Shown here piece after piece: positions 45,841 to 56,570 of a stretch of 64,000 bases of DNA (position 1 is the stretch's first letter; every line of letters begins with the position of its first letter). The DNA comes from Cyrtodaria siliqua (Eukaryota > Mollusca > Bivalvia > Adapedonta > Hiatellidae), in assembly GCA_037043455.1 (NCBI GenBank), contig JAWPHD010001289.1:186001-250000 (forward strand), read 5' to 3'. Below the pieces are notes generated by a model that saw only the letters and a list, made by a program, of their open reading frames with translations, had not been told where the DNA came from and made no database searches. Both the position numbers and the translations under genes were made by a program.

Positions 45841-47898
45841 CTAGCTGTCTATGTTTTTGTTTTCAATATCCAAATTGCTGATGTATTTTGGATTCGGTTT
45901 AATTTGACGGCCAGACCTAGCCGTATATATGTCTGATTTTGCTGTATTTTGATTGGCATTTTCCTGAGTAGAGAGAGAGATCTGTGGTGAGGTTTCCAGT
46001 GGGGATTTGTCTAACAGGGGGATTTTGGATGGGGTATTTGGTATTTGGGTTTCATTTATTGCTGACGGTAGCAAAACCTCGTTCTCTGTGAAATCGGGTT
46101 CTGGGGAAAATATTTGTTCATTTGTCTTCATAAGATGACGTCTGTTTCTAATATACTGGGCACCATCTGGTGTACGGATTTGGTATGATCTGGGGGCTTT
46201 CTGATCCGTAACTATACAAGGTTTCCATGTTCCTTGTTTATACCTAATAGTTTCTCCTATTTTCAAGGGCTTTAGGGGAGCGGCAGTTTTGTCATAATTT
46301 TCCTTCTGTTTACTTTGCTTCGAAGCAAGGGCGGATCTTACTTTTTGGGGAGTTTCAGCTTTTGGGCACAATTTTTCTACATTCATAGGTAGAAATGATC
46401 GAATATTTCTGCCCATTAGCAGCTGTGAGGGGAAGTAACCTATGTTTAGGGGAGTCGCGCGGTACTCTAATATTGCAATTAGAGGATCGGTTCCGGCTTG
46501 CTTTGACTTTTTAAGAATGCGTTTCACGATTCCTACATACTTTTCGGCCATACCATTTGAATTACTCATGTACGGTGAAATAGTGACATGATTAATGTCC
46601 CATTCTTTTGTGAAGTTTTGAAACTCGGAACTTGTATAGTATGATGCATTATCAGAGACAAGTTTCATTGGAATCCCGTGTCGCGAAAACCTATTTCTCA
46701 TTTTCTTTATAACCGAACTAGTTTTCGTGCTTGACAGTTTCTCAACTTCGAAATAGTGCGAGTAATAGTCAACGATTAACAGGTAATCGTCACCATCAAG
46801 AGTGAATACGTCAGTGGCAACGTTTTGCCAGGGGTACTCTGGTACTTCATGTGAGATCAGAGGTTCTTTGGGATACGAACATCGGTGTTCGAGACAAATT
46901 TCGCATTGTTGTACTACTCTTTCGATATCTGACGTGATTCCGGGCCAGAACATTGTCAAACGTGCTCTATTTGTCACCTTATCTATACCGAAGTGACCAG
47001 AATGTAAAATATCTAGCATATTTGACCTTAGAGCTTTCGGAATGATTAATCGCTGACCTTTGACGATAATATCGTCAATAACCGATAATTCATCGCGATA
47101 ATTCCAGTAGTGACTTAACTGTTCAGGGCATTGTTGACGTTTTTCGGGCCATCCATTTTGAATGACGTCTTTGAGCATTTGTAACTCGGGGTCTTGCTTT
47201 GTGTGTGACCTTATTTCTTGCATTTTTCTATCACTGACAGGTATTTCTTTCATTACGAAATTGACGTGATGGTTGGTAGCCTCAGATAGTTCTGGGTACG
47301 TGTCTGGCAAGAAATGTCTTGACAGAGTATCGGCTAGCGGTATTTCTGTACCGGGCTTGTGTTCAAGAACTATGTCATAGCCTTGAAGTTGTAATAACAT
47401 TCGCTGTAATCTCGCGGGTGCACTGTGCATTGGCTTTTTTATAACTGCCAGCAGCGGTAGGTGGTCAGTTTGAACCAAAACACGGCGTCCGTAAATGTAT
47501 TGGTGAAAACGTTTACACCCGAACACGATTGCGAAAAGCTCTTTTTCTATTTGCGCGTAATTTACTTCAGTAGGGGTCAATGACTTACTAGCGTACGCGA
47601 TTGCTCTATTTTCTTGCAATATACCTACACCTAACCCATATTTCGAGCTGTCACATTGCATGATTAATGGTTTGTCGGGGTCGTAAAAGGCAAGTACTGG
47701 ACCAGGACATTGTGTCAACAGGTCTTTGACTTTCTGGAATGCCTCCTTCTGAGGTTCCTCCCAGTGAAATAATACTTCTTTGTTCAATAACTGGCGTAGC
47801 GGGCTAGTTATTTCAGATAAGTTCGGCACGAAACGCGCGAGATATACAACCATGCCTAATATGCGTTGTAACTCTTCCCTATCTTTCGGCGGTTTCAT
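45841..47898 (-). CDS. RNase H-integrase part of the Ty3/gypsy polyprotein
   Basis: 685 codons, starting in the RT connection (ELQRILGMVVYLARFVP). RNase H carries MQCDSSKYGLG and QTDHLPL. The integrase has the HHCC zinc motif (HSGHFG, then CEIC), then DVFTLDGDDYLL, LVSDNASYYT and SNSNGMAEKY, giving the D, D and E catalytic residues. The Met at 47898 is not a real start; the coding sequence continues from the preceding ORF across the frameshift. The C-terminal tail is hydrophilic. Confidence 0.88.
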   Translation of the reverse strand: MKPPKDREELQRILGMVVYLARFVPNLSEITSPLRQLLNKEVLFHWEEPQKEAFQKVKDLLTQCPGPVLAFYDPDKPLIMQCDSSKYGLGVGILQENRAIAYASKSLTPTEVNYAQIEKELFAIVFGCKRFHQYIYGRRVLVQTDHLPLLAVIKKPMHSAPARLQRMLLQLQGYDIVLEHKPGTEIPLADTLSRHFLPDTYPELSEATNHHVNFVMKEIPVSDRKMQEIRSHTKQDPELQMLKDVIQNGWPEKRQQCPEQLSHYWNYRDELSVIDDIIVKGQRLIIPKALRSNMLDILHSGHFGIDKVTNRARLTMFWPGITSDIERVVQQCEICLEHRCSYPKEPLISHEVPEYPWQNVATDVFTLDGDDYLLIVDYYSHYFEVEKLSSTKTSSVIKKMRNRFSRHGIPMKLVSDNASYYTSSEFQNFTKEWDINHVTISPYMSNSNGMAEKYVGIVKRILKKSKQAGTDPLIAILEYRATPLNIGYFPSQLLMGRNIRSFLPMNVEKLCPKAETPQKVRSALASKQSKQKENYDKTAAPLKPLKIGETIRYKQGTWKPCIVTDQKAPRSYQIRTPDGAQYIRNRRHLMKTNEQIFSPEPDFTENEVLLPSAINETQIPNTPSKIPLLDKSPLETSPQISLSTQENANQNTAKSDIYTARSGRQIKPNPKYISNLDIENKNIDS

Positions 47899-47933
47899 GT
47901 GTCTGATCGCAGATACCTTTTTAGGGTCAGGCT

Positions 47934-49880
47934 TTAACCATCCGACGAGAGAATATGTCCGAAATAACTTAATTCCGACATACCGACTTCGAGCTTATCG
48001 CGGTTTAAACGGATGCCCTGCTGTTGGCATCGTTCTAACACGTTCCTAAGGTTCTGGTCGTGTTCTTGAACCGTACGTCCGAACACACATATGTCATCAC
48101 ATATGACCGCGCAGCCTTCAAGACCGTCCAGGCATTCATCCATTTTGCGCTGAAACTCGTCTTGGCTTGAAACAAGACCGAACGGGAGCCGTTTATACAT
48201 TAATCGACCTATCGGGGTATTGAACGTGGTAAGAACTGCGGATTCTTCGTCTAATACCATTGACCAGTAACCGTTTTTGCAATCCATTTTCGTCCATACT
48301 TTCGCATCTGAAAGCATTGGCAAAATGTCATCAAGCGTTCTCATTGGGTAATGCGGCCTTGATATAGCCTTATTAAGATCCTTTGGGTCGAGACAGATTC
48401 GGACCTTGTCTTTACCTGGCTTGCTTACAACAACCATTGAGTTGACCCATCGGGTAGGCTTTTTTACTTTTTCTATGATCCCGGACTTTTCCATTCGGGT
48501 CAATTCATTCTTGACTTTGTCTTGCATAGACACAGGGACGCGCCTAGGGGGGTGTACAACTGGGGTAATTTCAGGGTTAACCTTAATTGACACCTCACCG
48601 TCAAGGCGGCCAATACCAGTAAACAAAGTGGGGAATTCTGAAAGCACAGATTCCTTACTTAGGGGTTTGCTATCTACAGACATAACCACTTGGATAAGGT
48701 TAAAGTCAATACATGACCTTAGTCCAAGGATAGGACATCTACTTGTGTTGTCATCGACAACATAAAAGACCATGTTGTCTGTCTGAGAGTGTCTCCTACA
48801 TTGGAGGGTTATTTTTCCTAAAACATTTAGGTTTTCGCCATTGTATGCTGTTAATTTGCATTTAGCCTTTTGGAGAGGGGCCTTGACCTTCAGGCTTTTA
48901 AAATGGCTTTCGGGCAAGATGTTACAGCTTGCGCCGGTATCTAACTTGAAGGGTATTGAAACACGTTGGGGGCCAACCAAAATATTACAAAATACCTGAT
49001 CACTCCCGATAGCATCCACGTAAAAATCCAAGTCATCACTAGTGTCACTTAAATTTTCTTCGAGTTCACATATTCCTTTTTTGTTTTGTCTGCACATTTT
49101 GTGAAAATGATTCCATTTCAAACAGTTATTGCATTGTTTTCCCTTGGCTGGGCACGGCGATGATTTGTTGTGGCTGTATCCACAGTTTGGACATTTCTTG
49201 GAAGGCGTCGATGTCGGCGGATGTTGTCTGGCTTCCTGCAGTGACTTCCGGTTGGGCGTCTTCTTGGGTATGGATGGTTTTGATTGTTTAACTTCTCTGT
49301 GTTTTCCACGGATGGCTCCAACTTCGTGTGGTGGATTAGAGCCATGATTTATTGTCCTGAGTTGTTTTTGGGCGTACTCATAGCTTTGTGCGATTTGAAT
49401 CGACTTTTCAAGTGTCAATTTATCACCTTCGCTCAGTAGTTTCTCTCTGATTTTCTTTGAGTTTAGTCCAAACACAAGACGATCACGTATCATCTCTTCC
49501 TTATTTGGATAGTTGCAGTCTTTTACGTGTATTTTTAGTTTTGTTACATAATCCTCGATGGATAGTTGTTCCTGAACAATATTGTTAAACTGGTACCGCT
49601 TGAATACCGAGTTAACCTTTGGTTCCACATACCCGTTGAACTTCTCATATAATTTGCTGAGTTTTTTGGCATCATCGGCCGATAAGTCCCATGACTTAAA
49701 AACTTCACGGCCTTTGTGGCCAACCCACAATAGCAAGTACGTGCATTTCTCTGCTTCGTTTTTATCAGTTAATGGACCACTGAATATTAATGAAATATGT
49801 TCATGAAACTGCTTCCACTGTTCAATAAGGTTTGATGAGTTCCAATCAATTTTGGGTGTTGGAATTCCCGTTAATTCCAT
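47934..49880 (-). CDS. Gag-protease-RT part of the Ty3/gypsy polyprotein
   Basis: 648 codons. Gag occupies roughly 1-290, with two zinc knuckles (CPNCGYSHNKSSPC at 230-243; CNNCLKWNHFHKMC at 250-263). The protease has FKLDTGASCNILP (DTG at 314-316). RT runs from about 410, with TKMDCKNGYW, LPFGL and the catalytic ICDDICVFG near 593. The frame stops a few residues after YFGHILSSDG. The next codons of Pol are in another frame, one base away, so the stop is a frameshift artefact of mutation (or a T-run error), not the natural end. The element copies itself through an RNA intermediate. Confidence 0.88.
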   Translation of the reverse strand: MELTGIPTPKIDWNSSNLIEQWKQFHEHISLIFSGPLTDKNEAEKCTYLLLWVGHKGREVFKSWDLSADDAKKLSKLYEKFNGYVEPKVNSVFKRYQFNNIVQEQLSIEDYVTKLKIHVKDCNYPNKEEMIRDRLVFGLNSKKIREKLLSEGDKLTLEKSIQIAQSYEYAQKQLRTINHGSNPPHEVGAIRGKHREVKQSKPSIPKKTPNRKSLQEARQHPPTSTPSKKCPNCGYSHNKSSPCPAKGKQCNNCLKWNHFHKMCRQNKKGICELEENLSDTSDDLDFYVDAIGSDQVFCNILVGPQRVSIPFKLDTGASCNILPESHFKSLKVKAPLQKAKCKLTAYNGENLNVLGKITLQCRRHSQTDNMVFYVVDDNTSRCPILGLRSCIDFNLIQVVMSVDSKPLSKESVLSEFPTLFTGIGRLDGEVSIKVNPEITPVVHPPRRVPVSMQDKVKNELTRMEKSGIIEKVKKPTRWVNSMVVVSKPGKDKVRICLDPKDLNKAISRPHYPMRTLDDILPMLSDAKVWTKMDCKNGYWSMVLDEESAVLTTFNTPIGRLMYKRLPFGLVSSQDEFQRKMDECLDGLEGCAVICDDICVFGRTVQEHDQNLRNVLERCQQQGIRLNRDKLEVGMSELSYFGHILSSDG

Positions 49881-50076
49881 ATTTGAAACACTATATTAAA
49901 GTTTAATTACTTCATAAAACTGTAGAAATGAATGTTATTAATCCGTTATAAATAAATTCTTACTGTGGAATGTTAGATTAACGGAACTTAAATTCACTCT
50001 CTGAATTTAAATGTTAAAATTTCAATTAACACAAAATATCCTTTTGATGTTAAATCAAAAAACACTTCTGACACCA

Positions 50077-50151
50077 TGTATTAATATGTGTCTTCATATT
50101 AATGATAGTAGTTATACATATTTATAGATAGTAGTTATACATCTTGAAACA
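50077..50151 (-). repeat. 5' LTR, shortened to 75 bp
   Basis: Shares the first 29 and last ~40 bases with the 243-bp LTR, but ~170 bp between them are missing, with a small repeat (TAGTAGTTATACA) at the joint. This would remove most promoter sequence of the element. Confidence 0.8.
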
Positions 50152-50460
50152 CTGCCTCAACGTGCTTTCCGGGAATAAAATAATAACACACACAATTGTC
50201 AGAACTGATTCAAAATTATACAAATACTTTGCCATCGCCCAGACTGTCACCCATTTTAGACGAGTGCCCGTAGCTAAAGGTACAAGAAAACATGCAACAT
50301 GCATAGGAATTGGTAATGTTATACCTCATGTATGTGTGTGAAGACTTACCTGAAGACTTTTCCCTCGTAAATGGCAAAACTTGTATAAGGGAAACAACTC
50401 TGCTACTGTGTATGGTATAATAAAAGAGGACGTCTTCTTGATTTTCATGTCAACAGGAAG

Positions 50461-50897
50461 GCGAAAAGACGAAAAGACGCCACGCGAAATAACGCCGGGC
50501 GAAATAACGCCACGCGAAAAGACGCCGGGCGAAATAACGCCACGCGAAAAGACGCCGGGCGAAAAGACGAAAAAACGCCGAGCGAAAAGACGCCGGGCGA
50601 AATAACGAAAAAAACGAAAAAACGCCCGGCGAAATAACGAAAAAACGAAAAAACTTCACACAAAATAACGAAAATTTAAATGTATAAAATGTCGTCTTTT
50701 TGCGTGCCGGTTTCTCGTCTTTTCGTTTTTTCGCCCGGCGATTTGACTATTTGTCGTCTTTTCGCTCGGCGTTTTTTCGTTTTTTCGTTATTTCGCCCGG
50801 CGTTTTTTCGTCTTTTCGTTATTTCGCCCGGCGTCTTTTCGCCCGGCGTCTTTTCGCTCGGCGTTATTTCGCGGCGAAATAACGAAAAGACGAGATG
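50461..50897. repeat. Foldback 15-bp minisatellite
   Basis: The left half (50461-50655) is a run of 15-mers of the types GAAAAGACGCCGGGC and GAAATAACGCCACGC. The right half (50690-50897) is the same array inverted. The centre is ~35 bp of AT-rich sequence. The unit is 15 bp and stop-free, so every frame gives long repetitive peptides; none is a gene. Confidence 0.85.
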
Positions 50898-50934
50898 GCA
50901 CATATCAGCCACCATAGAGAATAGACCGATACAC

Positions 50935-51092
50935 GGGACCGCCCGGTTTACGTCCCCATCCGACGGACGAGGCTAAGGGAAAGTGTCTTGCCCAAGAACA
51001 CACCGACGGAACTCAGTGGTACCACGGAGGATTAAACCCGGGGCCTCCGGTTACAAATCCGCCGCGCTACCGACTGCGCCACGCCAGCTCTT
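50935..51092 (-). mobile_element. tRNA-derived SINE with V-like core (truncated)
   Basis: On the minus strand: a tRNA-like head with TGGCGCAGTCGGTAGCGC (A box), loop TTTGTAA (Thr-type anticodon TGT) and GGTTTAATCC (B box), followed by TTGGGCAAGACACTTTCCC, which resembles the conserved core of V-type SINEs. The tail is missing. Family assignment is inference. Confidence 0.6.
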
Positions 51093-51094
51093 TA

Positions 51095-51245
51095 CTATCA
51101 ATGAAAGCTCAGACAAGTTCGTAAACCAGCTAGTTCGGACCAGTAACAGCGGAGTTATGGCCCTTGATTAAGTTAAAAATGATATATTTGCCTCGTTGAG
51201 ACGATAGGGCCTTCATTTTTCATCCGATCTTTACCAAACTTTACC
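51095..51245 (-). repeat. Single unit of the ~160-bp dispersed family
   Basis: AATGAAAGCTCAGACAAGTT, then CCAGCTAGTTCGGACCAG and GGAGTTATGGCCCTTGAT, as at 785-1110 and inverted at 30660-31235. Confidence 0.6.
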
Positions 51246-52930
51246 AGATCAATATGGGTCTCCCATCATGCCTTGTAATACACATAACTGTTTATTTTCG
51301 TGTTGCTCTGGCTTCTGCCAAGTCGTTGAGAACTTACCCTGTGTCATTCTAGCTGTTGCGTTGTCTTCGAATATTCCTGGTCGTCATCTTTTTGTTTTAC
51401 TTATAACGCTTATTGATGCTTTCGACTTAGTCAGAGGACATCGGCTGGCGAGGTAATCTTTATTTACACTGAATTTAACATGAACTATAAAAGCATAGAA
51501 TTGGATTTGCGATTGATTTTATTGTTAATGGTTTAAAGTTTTTGAAATATTGATTCTTATTTACACTACAAAAGTTTATTTGGGGGACAGTAGCGTAAGC
51601 ATGAGGTTTGTGGCTCCCTAGAACCCCAAGCGTCATTTTTGCAGCTGACTATTCCACGGCGGTACCCGTATTGTTCCAAGGTGGTACCCGTATTGGCAAC
51701 CATATTTTGTATGACATACTTCTATTTATCCTTGTAATTACTGTTTGTTTTGAATTTGTGTTTTTGCTTGACTGCGTTCTGTGAATCACAGACCTAATAA
51801 CAGATAGATTGGACACTACGAAAATTATCTAAATTTCACGTGGCAAAGTGCGAAAATTTCCCAAAATATTTCCTAACTTTAAACACACATATCATGAAGA
51901 GTTTTATAGATACAAGTTGCATTTTCTATGAATCTTTTGAATGTGTTCTTATCAAAACAAGTGAATAATTGAGAGAGAAGATAGAAGGAAAAGTTAAGAT
52001 GCCACGTGATATTTTGGTTACTTCATTGGTTAAGATTCCTATCTGTTTATTAATATGTTTGAATATGTGAATGCAACATTTCCTGTTCGGATTATAGGCC
52101 TACTTTTAGCTACACAGGAAAAATGTTGTGACCTGCGCCACATATGTGTTACTTTCTTATTATTTGCATGTTTTTTTCATATATAAATAATCTTATTTAT
52201 ATTTGTGCCACATATGTAAATGATACATAAGTGTCACATATGTACCACATATATTTGTCATGTTAAAATAATACACCTGTGCCACATATGAAATGTATAC
52301 ATATGTATTTCATATGAAACGATTATGCATCAAATACATAAAGAATTTATAAAAAAAAATGTAGAATATAGTAAAAAATGTTTTAAGAACTTTTCATATG
52401 TGTTACTTTCATATGAAATACATATGTAGAATATATGCAAAAGACATGAATTTCATCCCTAGATATTTTTCCTATGTATGTTTTCGTAAGAGGTAGGACA
52501 TGGTGTTAAGAGAAAGGCGAAAAATTATGACATTTTTTACTTTAAACATCTTTTTATACAATTTCTTATTTTGAAAATAAACATAAATTATTGTAATCCC
52601 ATTTTGCTATTCACTATGAATCTTTTGAATGTATTCTTATCAGAATCAGTGTATACGTCTGAGTGTCCTGTTTGACTTATAGACCTGCTTTTAGCTATGT
52701 TTTCGTAAAAGGTAGGACATGGTAGGCTCACCAAACCAATGACAGATGAATAAGCACATCATGTTATATATTGTTGTACCATTGCTCTAATGGTTTTCCT
52801 TTGTTCTTGCTTATGATATAATGTTCATAAACCTGAAGGTCTGATTCTAAACCGTGCTATAACTGCCGGTATATTTCAGCCGTGCTATAAATAACAGATT
52901 CGGCAGTTATACCATGGTCTACGTATAGGA

Positions 52931-53019
52931 TGGAGCATGAGTTTTGCACGTGTACGGGGAGATAATGCACGAGCGTTAGCGAGATATCGTCCGTACACGT
53001 GCAAGACTCATGCTCTATT
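52931..53019. mobile_element. Foldback element, CGAGCGTTAGCGAG core
   Basis: Arms GGAGCATGAGTTTTGCACGT and onward, with the complement to 53019, surround CACGAGCGTTAGCGAGAT. Copy 1 keeps a single arm at 6425-6475, so it was deleted there or doubled here. Confidence 0.6.
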
Positions 53020-53547
53020 GTATTTATACCACAATAACTAACATATGCTGTGTATATCCTCGGGTATTACACGATGCATAGTGTGTATTAAGGCTATTGT
53101 GGTATAATCAATTTTACGCACGCGCAGTTGTAATTTACAACACAGATGTCAATCAAAACGACTCCACCATTACCAAAACAGCACTCCTTGACATTGCATT
53201 TGCCCAATAATATACAAAGGCGATTGGCTACAATAATCAAAACATGGGTCATGCTCATGTCGCGTGATAATGCTATTTCTTGATTGGATCGAGCTGTTAA
53301 TTTTACTGAAAACTAAAACTTCTTGCACATGCATAGATGGATAATGGCTGTCGAGAAGCAGTATAAATCGCATATACTCGAAAAATCATGCTATAAGTAT
53401 TACATATACCGTGTAGATCTTGCCTTTTATTCATCTTTATGTATAGTTGTTCTTTGTTGCTTTATGTGTTTGTGATTGACTGTCGACCTTGAATGCTACT
53501 TTTCTTGTTTGATTTTTATATCTTCTTTAAGATACATTTAAGGTCTC

Positions 53548-53600
53548 GCATTAATGCCTTACTGAAACGGTTGTTGAAATACTTCGAGAGAGCTTATATT
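53548..53600 (-). pseudogene. Relic of a GPCR C-terminal tail (copy 2)
   Basis: Counterpart of 6615-6665, with near-identical sequence. Confidence 0.45.
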
Positions 53601-53678
53601 ACTGAAATTAATGTCAAATAAAAAGACAAGAGCAAACGGAAAATAATACGCACGTCAAAAGTCAAATTGTTATGTTAA

Positions 53679-53876
53679 CCTTTAACTCGCTAAGCACGAC
53701 TATAATAGCCTTTGCGTCCATTGTAAACCTGCGTGTAACTCGCAGGCTGATCAAGATTCAATGTCCGGCTGCTGATCAGTCATTTTCCCCAAAACACCCT
53801 TTTGTCACATAAATGAAATGGTCTTAATTCAAAGAAAGAACATTCCATTATATATATGTAGCGGGTTAGGGGTTAA
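53679..53876. mobile_element. piggyBac-like MITE (copy 2)
   Basis: Counterpart of 6762-6962, TTAA on both sides (53675-53678, 53877-53880). Confidence 0.6.
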
Positions 53877-54148
53877 TTAACAGTCCGAGTTTCAACGTCG
53901 TGGAAGTGTTATAAGGATCGGGTCACTGTCAGGCCAACGAGAACTTTATGTTTGACGTACTGGCCACAAAAGCAATAGGAGTTCTCCTTTCACCAAGGAC
54001 AATGAAAGTATAAAAGGCATACAGATCAGATATAACAGTTTATTAAATCTTAATATAAACTTCAAACATAATAAATAACTATGTTTACCTAGAATTTAAG
54101 TAAACAAACTTCCACAACAAATGAGGAATAAATAGCACACATTTTTAG

Positions 54149-56332
54149 CTCGACTATTCGAAGAATAAGAGAGCTTATGTAATCACCCCGGGGTCGGCGT
54201 CGGCGTCGGCGTTGGCGTCGGCGTCGGCGTCCCACATCAAGGTTTGCGTGTAAGCTGTGTTTACAAGTCTATATCTCTTACATTTCTTATCCTAGCACAA
54301 CCAAATATGGCCATGGGCTTCTTTATAGCATTATCTTAAGGGCTGCAAAAGCAATTTTGGTTCCTGTAACCCATGGGCTCCCATGGAACCCAAATTATGA
54401 TAGCCCTTAAAATGTGTTCCATTTCACATCAAATTTTACGTGTAAGCTGTGTTTACAAGTCTATATCTCTTACAATTCTTACCCTAGCACAACCAAATTT
54501 GGCCATTAGCTTCCTAATATAGCAATATATTAAGGGCTGCTTAAGTAATTTTGGTTCCTGTAACCCCTGGGCTCCCATAGAACCCAAATTCTGATAGCCC
54601 TTAAAATGTGTCTGTTTCACATCAAATTTTGCATGTAAGCTGTGTTTACAGGTCTATATCTCTTACATTTCTTGTCCTAGCTGAACTAAATTTTGGAATT
54701 GGTTTCCTTATAGTATGTTGTAAATGGTTGGATAAATAATTTTGTCTTCTGCAAATGCTGGGCTCCCATGGAACCCAAATTGTGATGGCCCATACAATGT
54801 GCAATAATGGCAGATCTAGGTTTGCATGTAAGCATGTATATATCTATAATTTTGGTTTGGGATTTCTTATAGCATTATGCATCTTACTCATACTTCACCC
54901 ATATTGGAGCATGGGCTCCCTCCTCCCCCCACCCCCACTTCCACCCCCCACTCCCACCCTCCACTCCCACCCCCTCCACAGCTTTTTTTTTTTTTTTACT
55001 TTTTTTTGACCTAGTTCTGTGTTGCTTTAGACAATTCTTACATATATATGTTGCCCCCTGACCCCCCACACCCGCCTCTCACCAACCCTCCCCCAAACCC
55101 ACTTGATTTTTTTTTTTCTACATATTTCTGTGTTGTTTTAGTCAATTTCTACATATATATGGTGCCCCCTCCCCCAGCCCTCTCCCGCCTCTCACCCACG
55201 CTCACCCCCATCCCCACTTGAAACTCTATTCTTTTTTTCTTTTTTAAATCTTTCCGTGTTGCTTTTGTCAATTCTTAAACATGTTGCCCCTTCCCCCCTC
55301 CCCCCACTGCCTCTCCTCCCCCGCCACTCCCACCCCCCCCCCTGCCCCCACCACACACTCGAAACTAGATTTATTTTTTTTACATATTTCTGTGCTTTTT
55401 GGTCAATTCTTACACATAGCTTCTTACACATATATTACTCCCTCAACCAACCACCCCCCCCCCCCACCCACGACCCCCCCACCCCCCACACACTCGAAAC
55501 TCTTTATTTATTATTTTTGTTTTGTTTACATATTTCTATGTTGTTTTGGTCAATTCTTACACATACCTATGTTGCCCCACCCCCTCCCCCCCCCCCCACC
55601 ACCCCACTCGAAACTCGATTTTTTATTTTTTTTTATTTTTTTTTTTTTTTAAATTTTTTTTTTTACATATTTCTGTGTTGTTTTTGTCAATTCTTACACA
55701 TAGTTATCTTGCGCACCCCTCCGTCCCCCGTCCCACCCCTCCGTCCCCCGTCCCAACCCCCCCCCCCCACTCCCCCCCAATCGAAATTTTTTTTATTTTT
55801 TATTTTACCATATTTCTGTGTTGTTTTGGTAAATTCTTACATAGCTTCTTACACATATATGTTGCCCTCCCACACCCCGCCTCTCCCCAATCCCCACTTA
55901 AAACTCGATTTTTTTTTACATATTTCTGCGTTGTTTTTGTCAATTCTTACACATAGCTATCTCCCCCACCCCCAACCCCCACTCCCCCAAATATTTGTAT
56001 TTTTTATTTTGTTTTACCATACTTTTGTGTTGTTTTGGTGAATTCTTACATAGCTTCTTACACATATATGTTGCATTCAGCACCCCACTTCCCCCACCAT
56101 CCACCCCGCCTCTCTGCCACCCCCACCCCGCACCCCACTCAAAAGTCGATTTTTTTTTAAAAAGTTACATATTTCTATGTAGATTTGGTCAATTCTTACA
56201 CATAGTTATGTTGCGCCCCAACCCCACCCCACATTGTTGTAGCCTTGTTTTCTGATGGTATATACTAGCTATGAATTTATTATTCTCTGGAAAATCGAAT
56301 AGTGGAGCTGCGCTGTTCTGCGACAGCTCTTG
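54149..56332 (+). mobile_element. 2.2-kb tandem-repeat insertion with known empty site
   Basis: It interrupts ATTTTTAGATTAAATA, intact at 7241-7256 in copy 1. TTAG occurs at both junctions (54145-54148 and 56333-56336), either as a 4-bp duplication or as the element's own TTAG start inserted between two Ts. It begins CTCGACTATTCGAAGAATAA and ends with a hairpin, GAGCTG(N13)CAGCTC, then TTG. The interior holds a (GGCGTC)n patch, three to four ~185-bp units (54236-54830), then about ten ~85-115-bp units rich in C and T (54900-56220). No coding capacity. The terminal hairpin and T-T target suit a Helentron-type non-autonomous element; that is inference. Confidence 0.75.
54900..56220. repeat. C-run/T-run tandem array, ~85-115-bp units
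   Basis: Each unit reads, in order: T-run, TACATATTTCTGTGTTG, TTTTGGTCAATTCTTACACA, TATATGTTGCC, a run of C with few A, then ACTCGAAACT. The strand is strongly pyrimidine-rich. Long proline- and phenylalanine-rich open frames across it are artefacts. Confidence 0.8.
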
Positions 56333-56367
56333 TTAGATTAAATATTTACGAACAACTTGCAGTCTAA

Positions 56368-56415
56368 GAACACTTAAGGTCGCGTCTAAAAGCCTTTTTC
56401 GTCAAGTTTTTGAAA
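56368..56415 (-). pseudogene. Second GPCR tail relic (copy 2)
   Basis: Counterpart of 7283-7330. The insertion 54149-56332 ends only ~35 bp away. Confidence 0.5.
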
Positions 56416-56570
56416 TACTATAAGAGCTACTGTTACTAATTTAAAGATATAATTAAAACAAGTTTTGATTTGTATAGTTTTAACTGCAGTCAGTTTAACA
56501 AACATAGTTTACAATATGATCATATAATGTAAGCATGCGGTAAACACACAGCTCTCAGTTGACAATTATA

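Larger units (their letters stand above)
45200..50151 (-). mobile_element. Ty3/gypsy LTR retrotransposon (Mag/K02A2.6-like)
   Basis: 4952 bp, flanked by a 5-bp target duplication CTGCC (45195-45199 and 50152-50156). LTRs begin TG and end CA. In element orientation the primer-binding site TGGTGTCAGAAGTG follows the 5' LTR (50076 downward), and a purine tract GCAGAGGGAAGA precedes the 3' LTR. Domain order is Gag with zinc knuckles, protease, RT, RNase H, integrase. Two defects: a single-base frameshift near 47937 and a 5' LTR reduced to 75 bp. Clade placement rests on the fused Gag-Pol and RT motifs and is inference. Confidence 0.9.

Noticed and set aside
46802..46996. Small plus-strand frames within the Ty3/gypsy element
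   Set aside because: Antisense shadows of the integrase coding sequence.
50381..50915. Repetitive Arg/Lys- or Thr-Pro-rich frames on both strands
   Set aside because: All arise from the 15-bp minisatellite, whose length is a multiple of three.
55256..56041. 261-codon proline/phenylalanine-rich frame
   Set aside because: Produced by the C-run/T-run tandem array; stop-free by composition, with no start or splice context.
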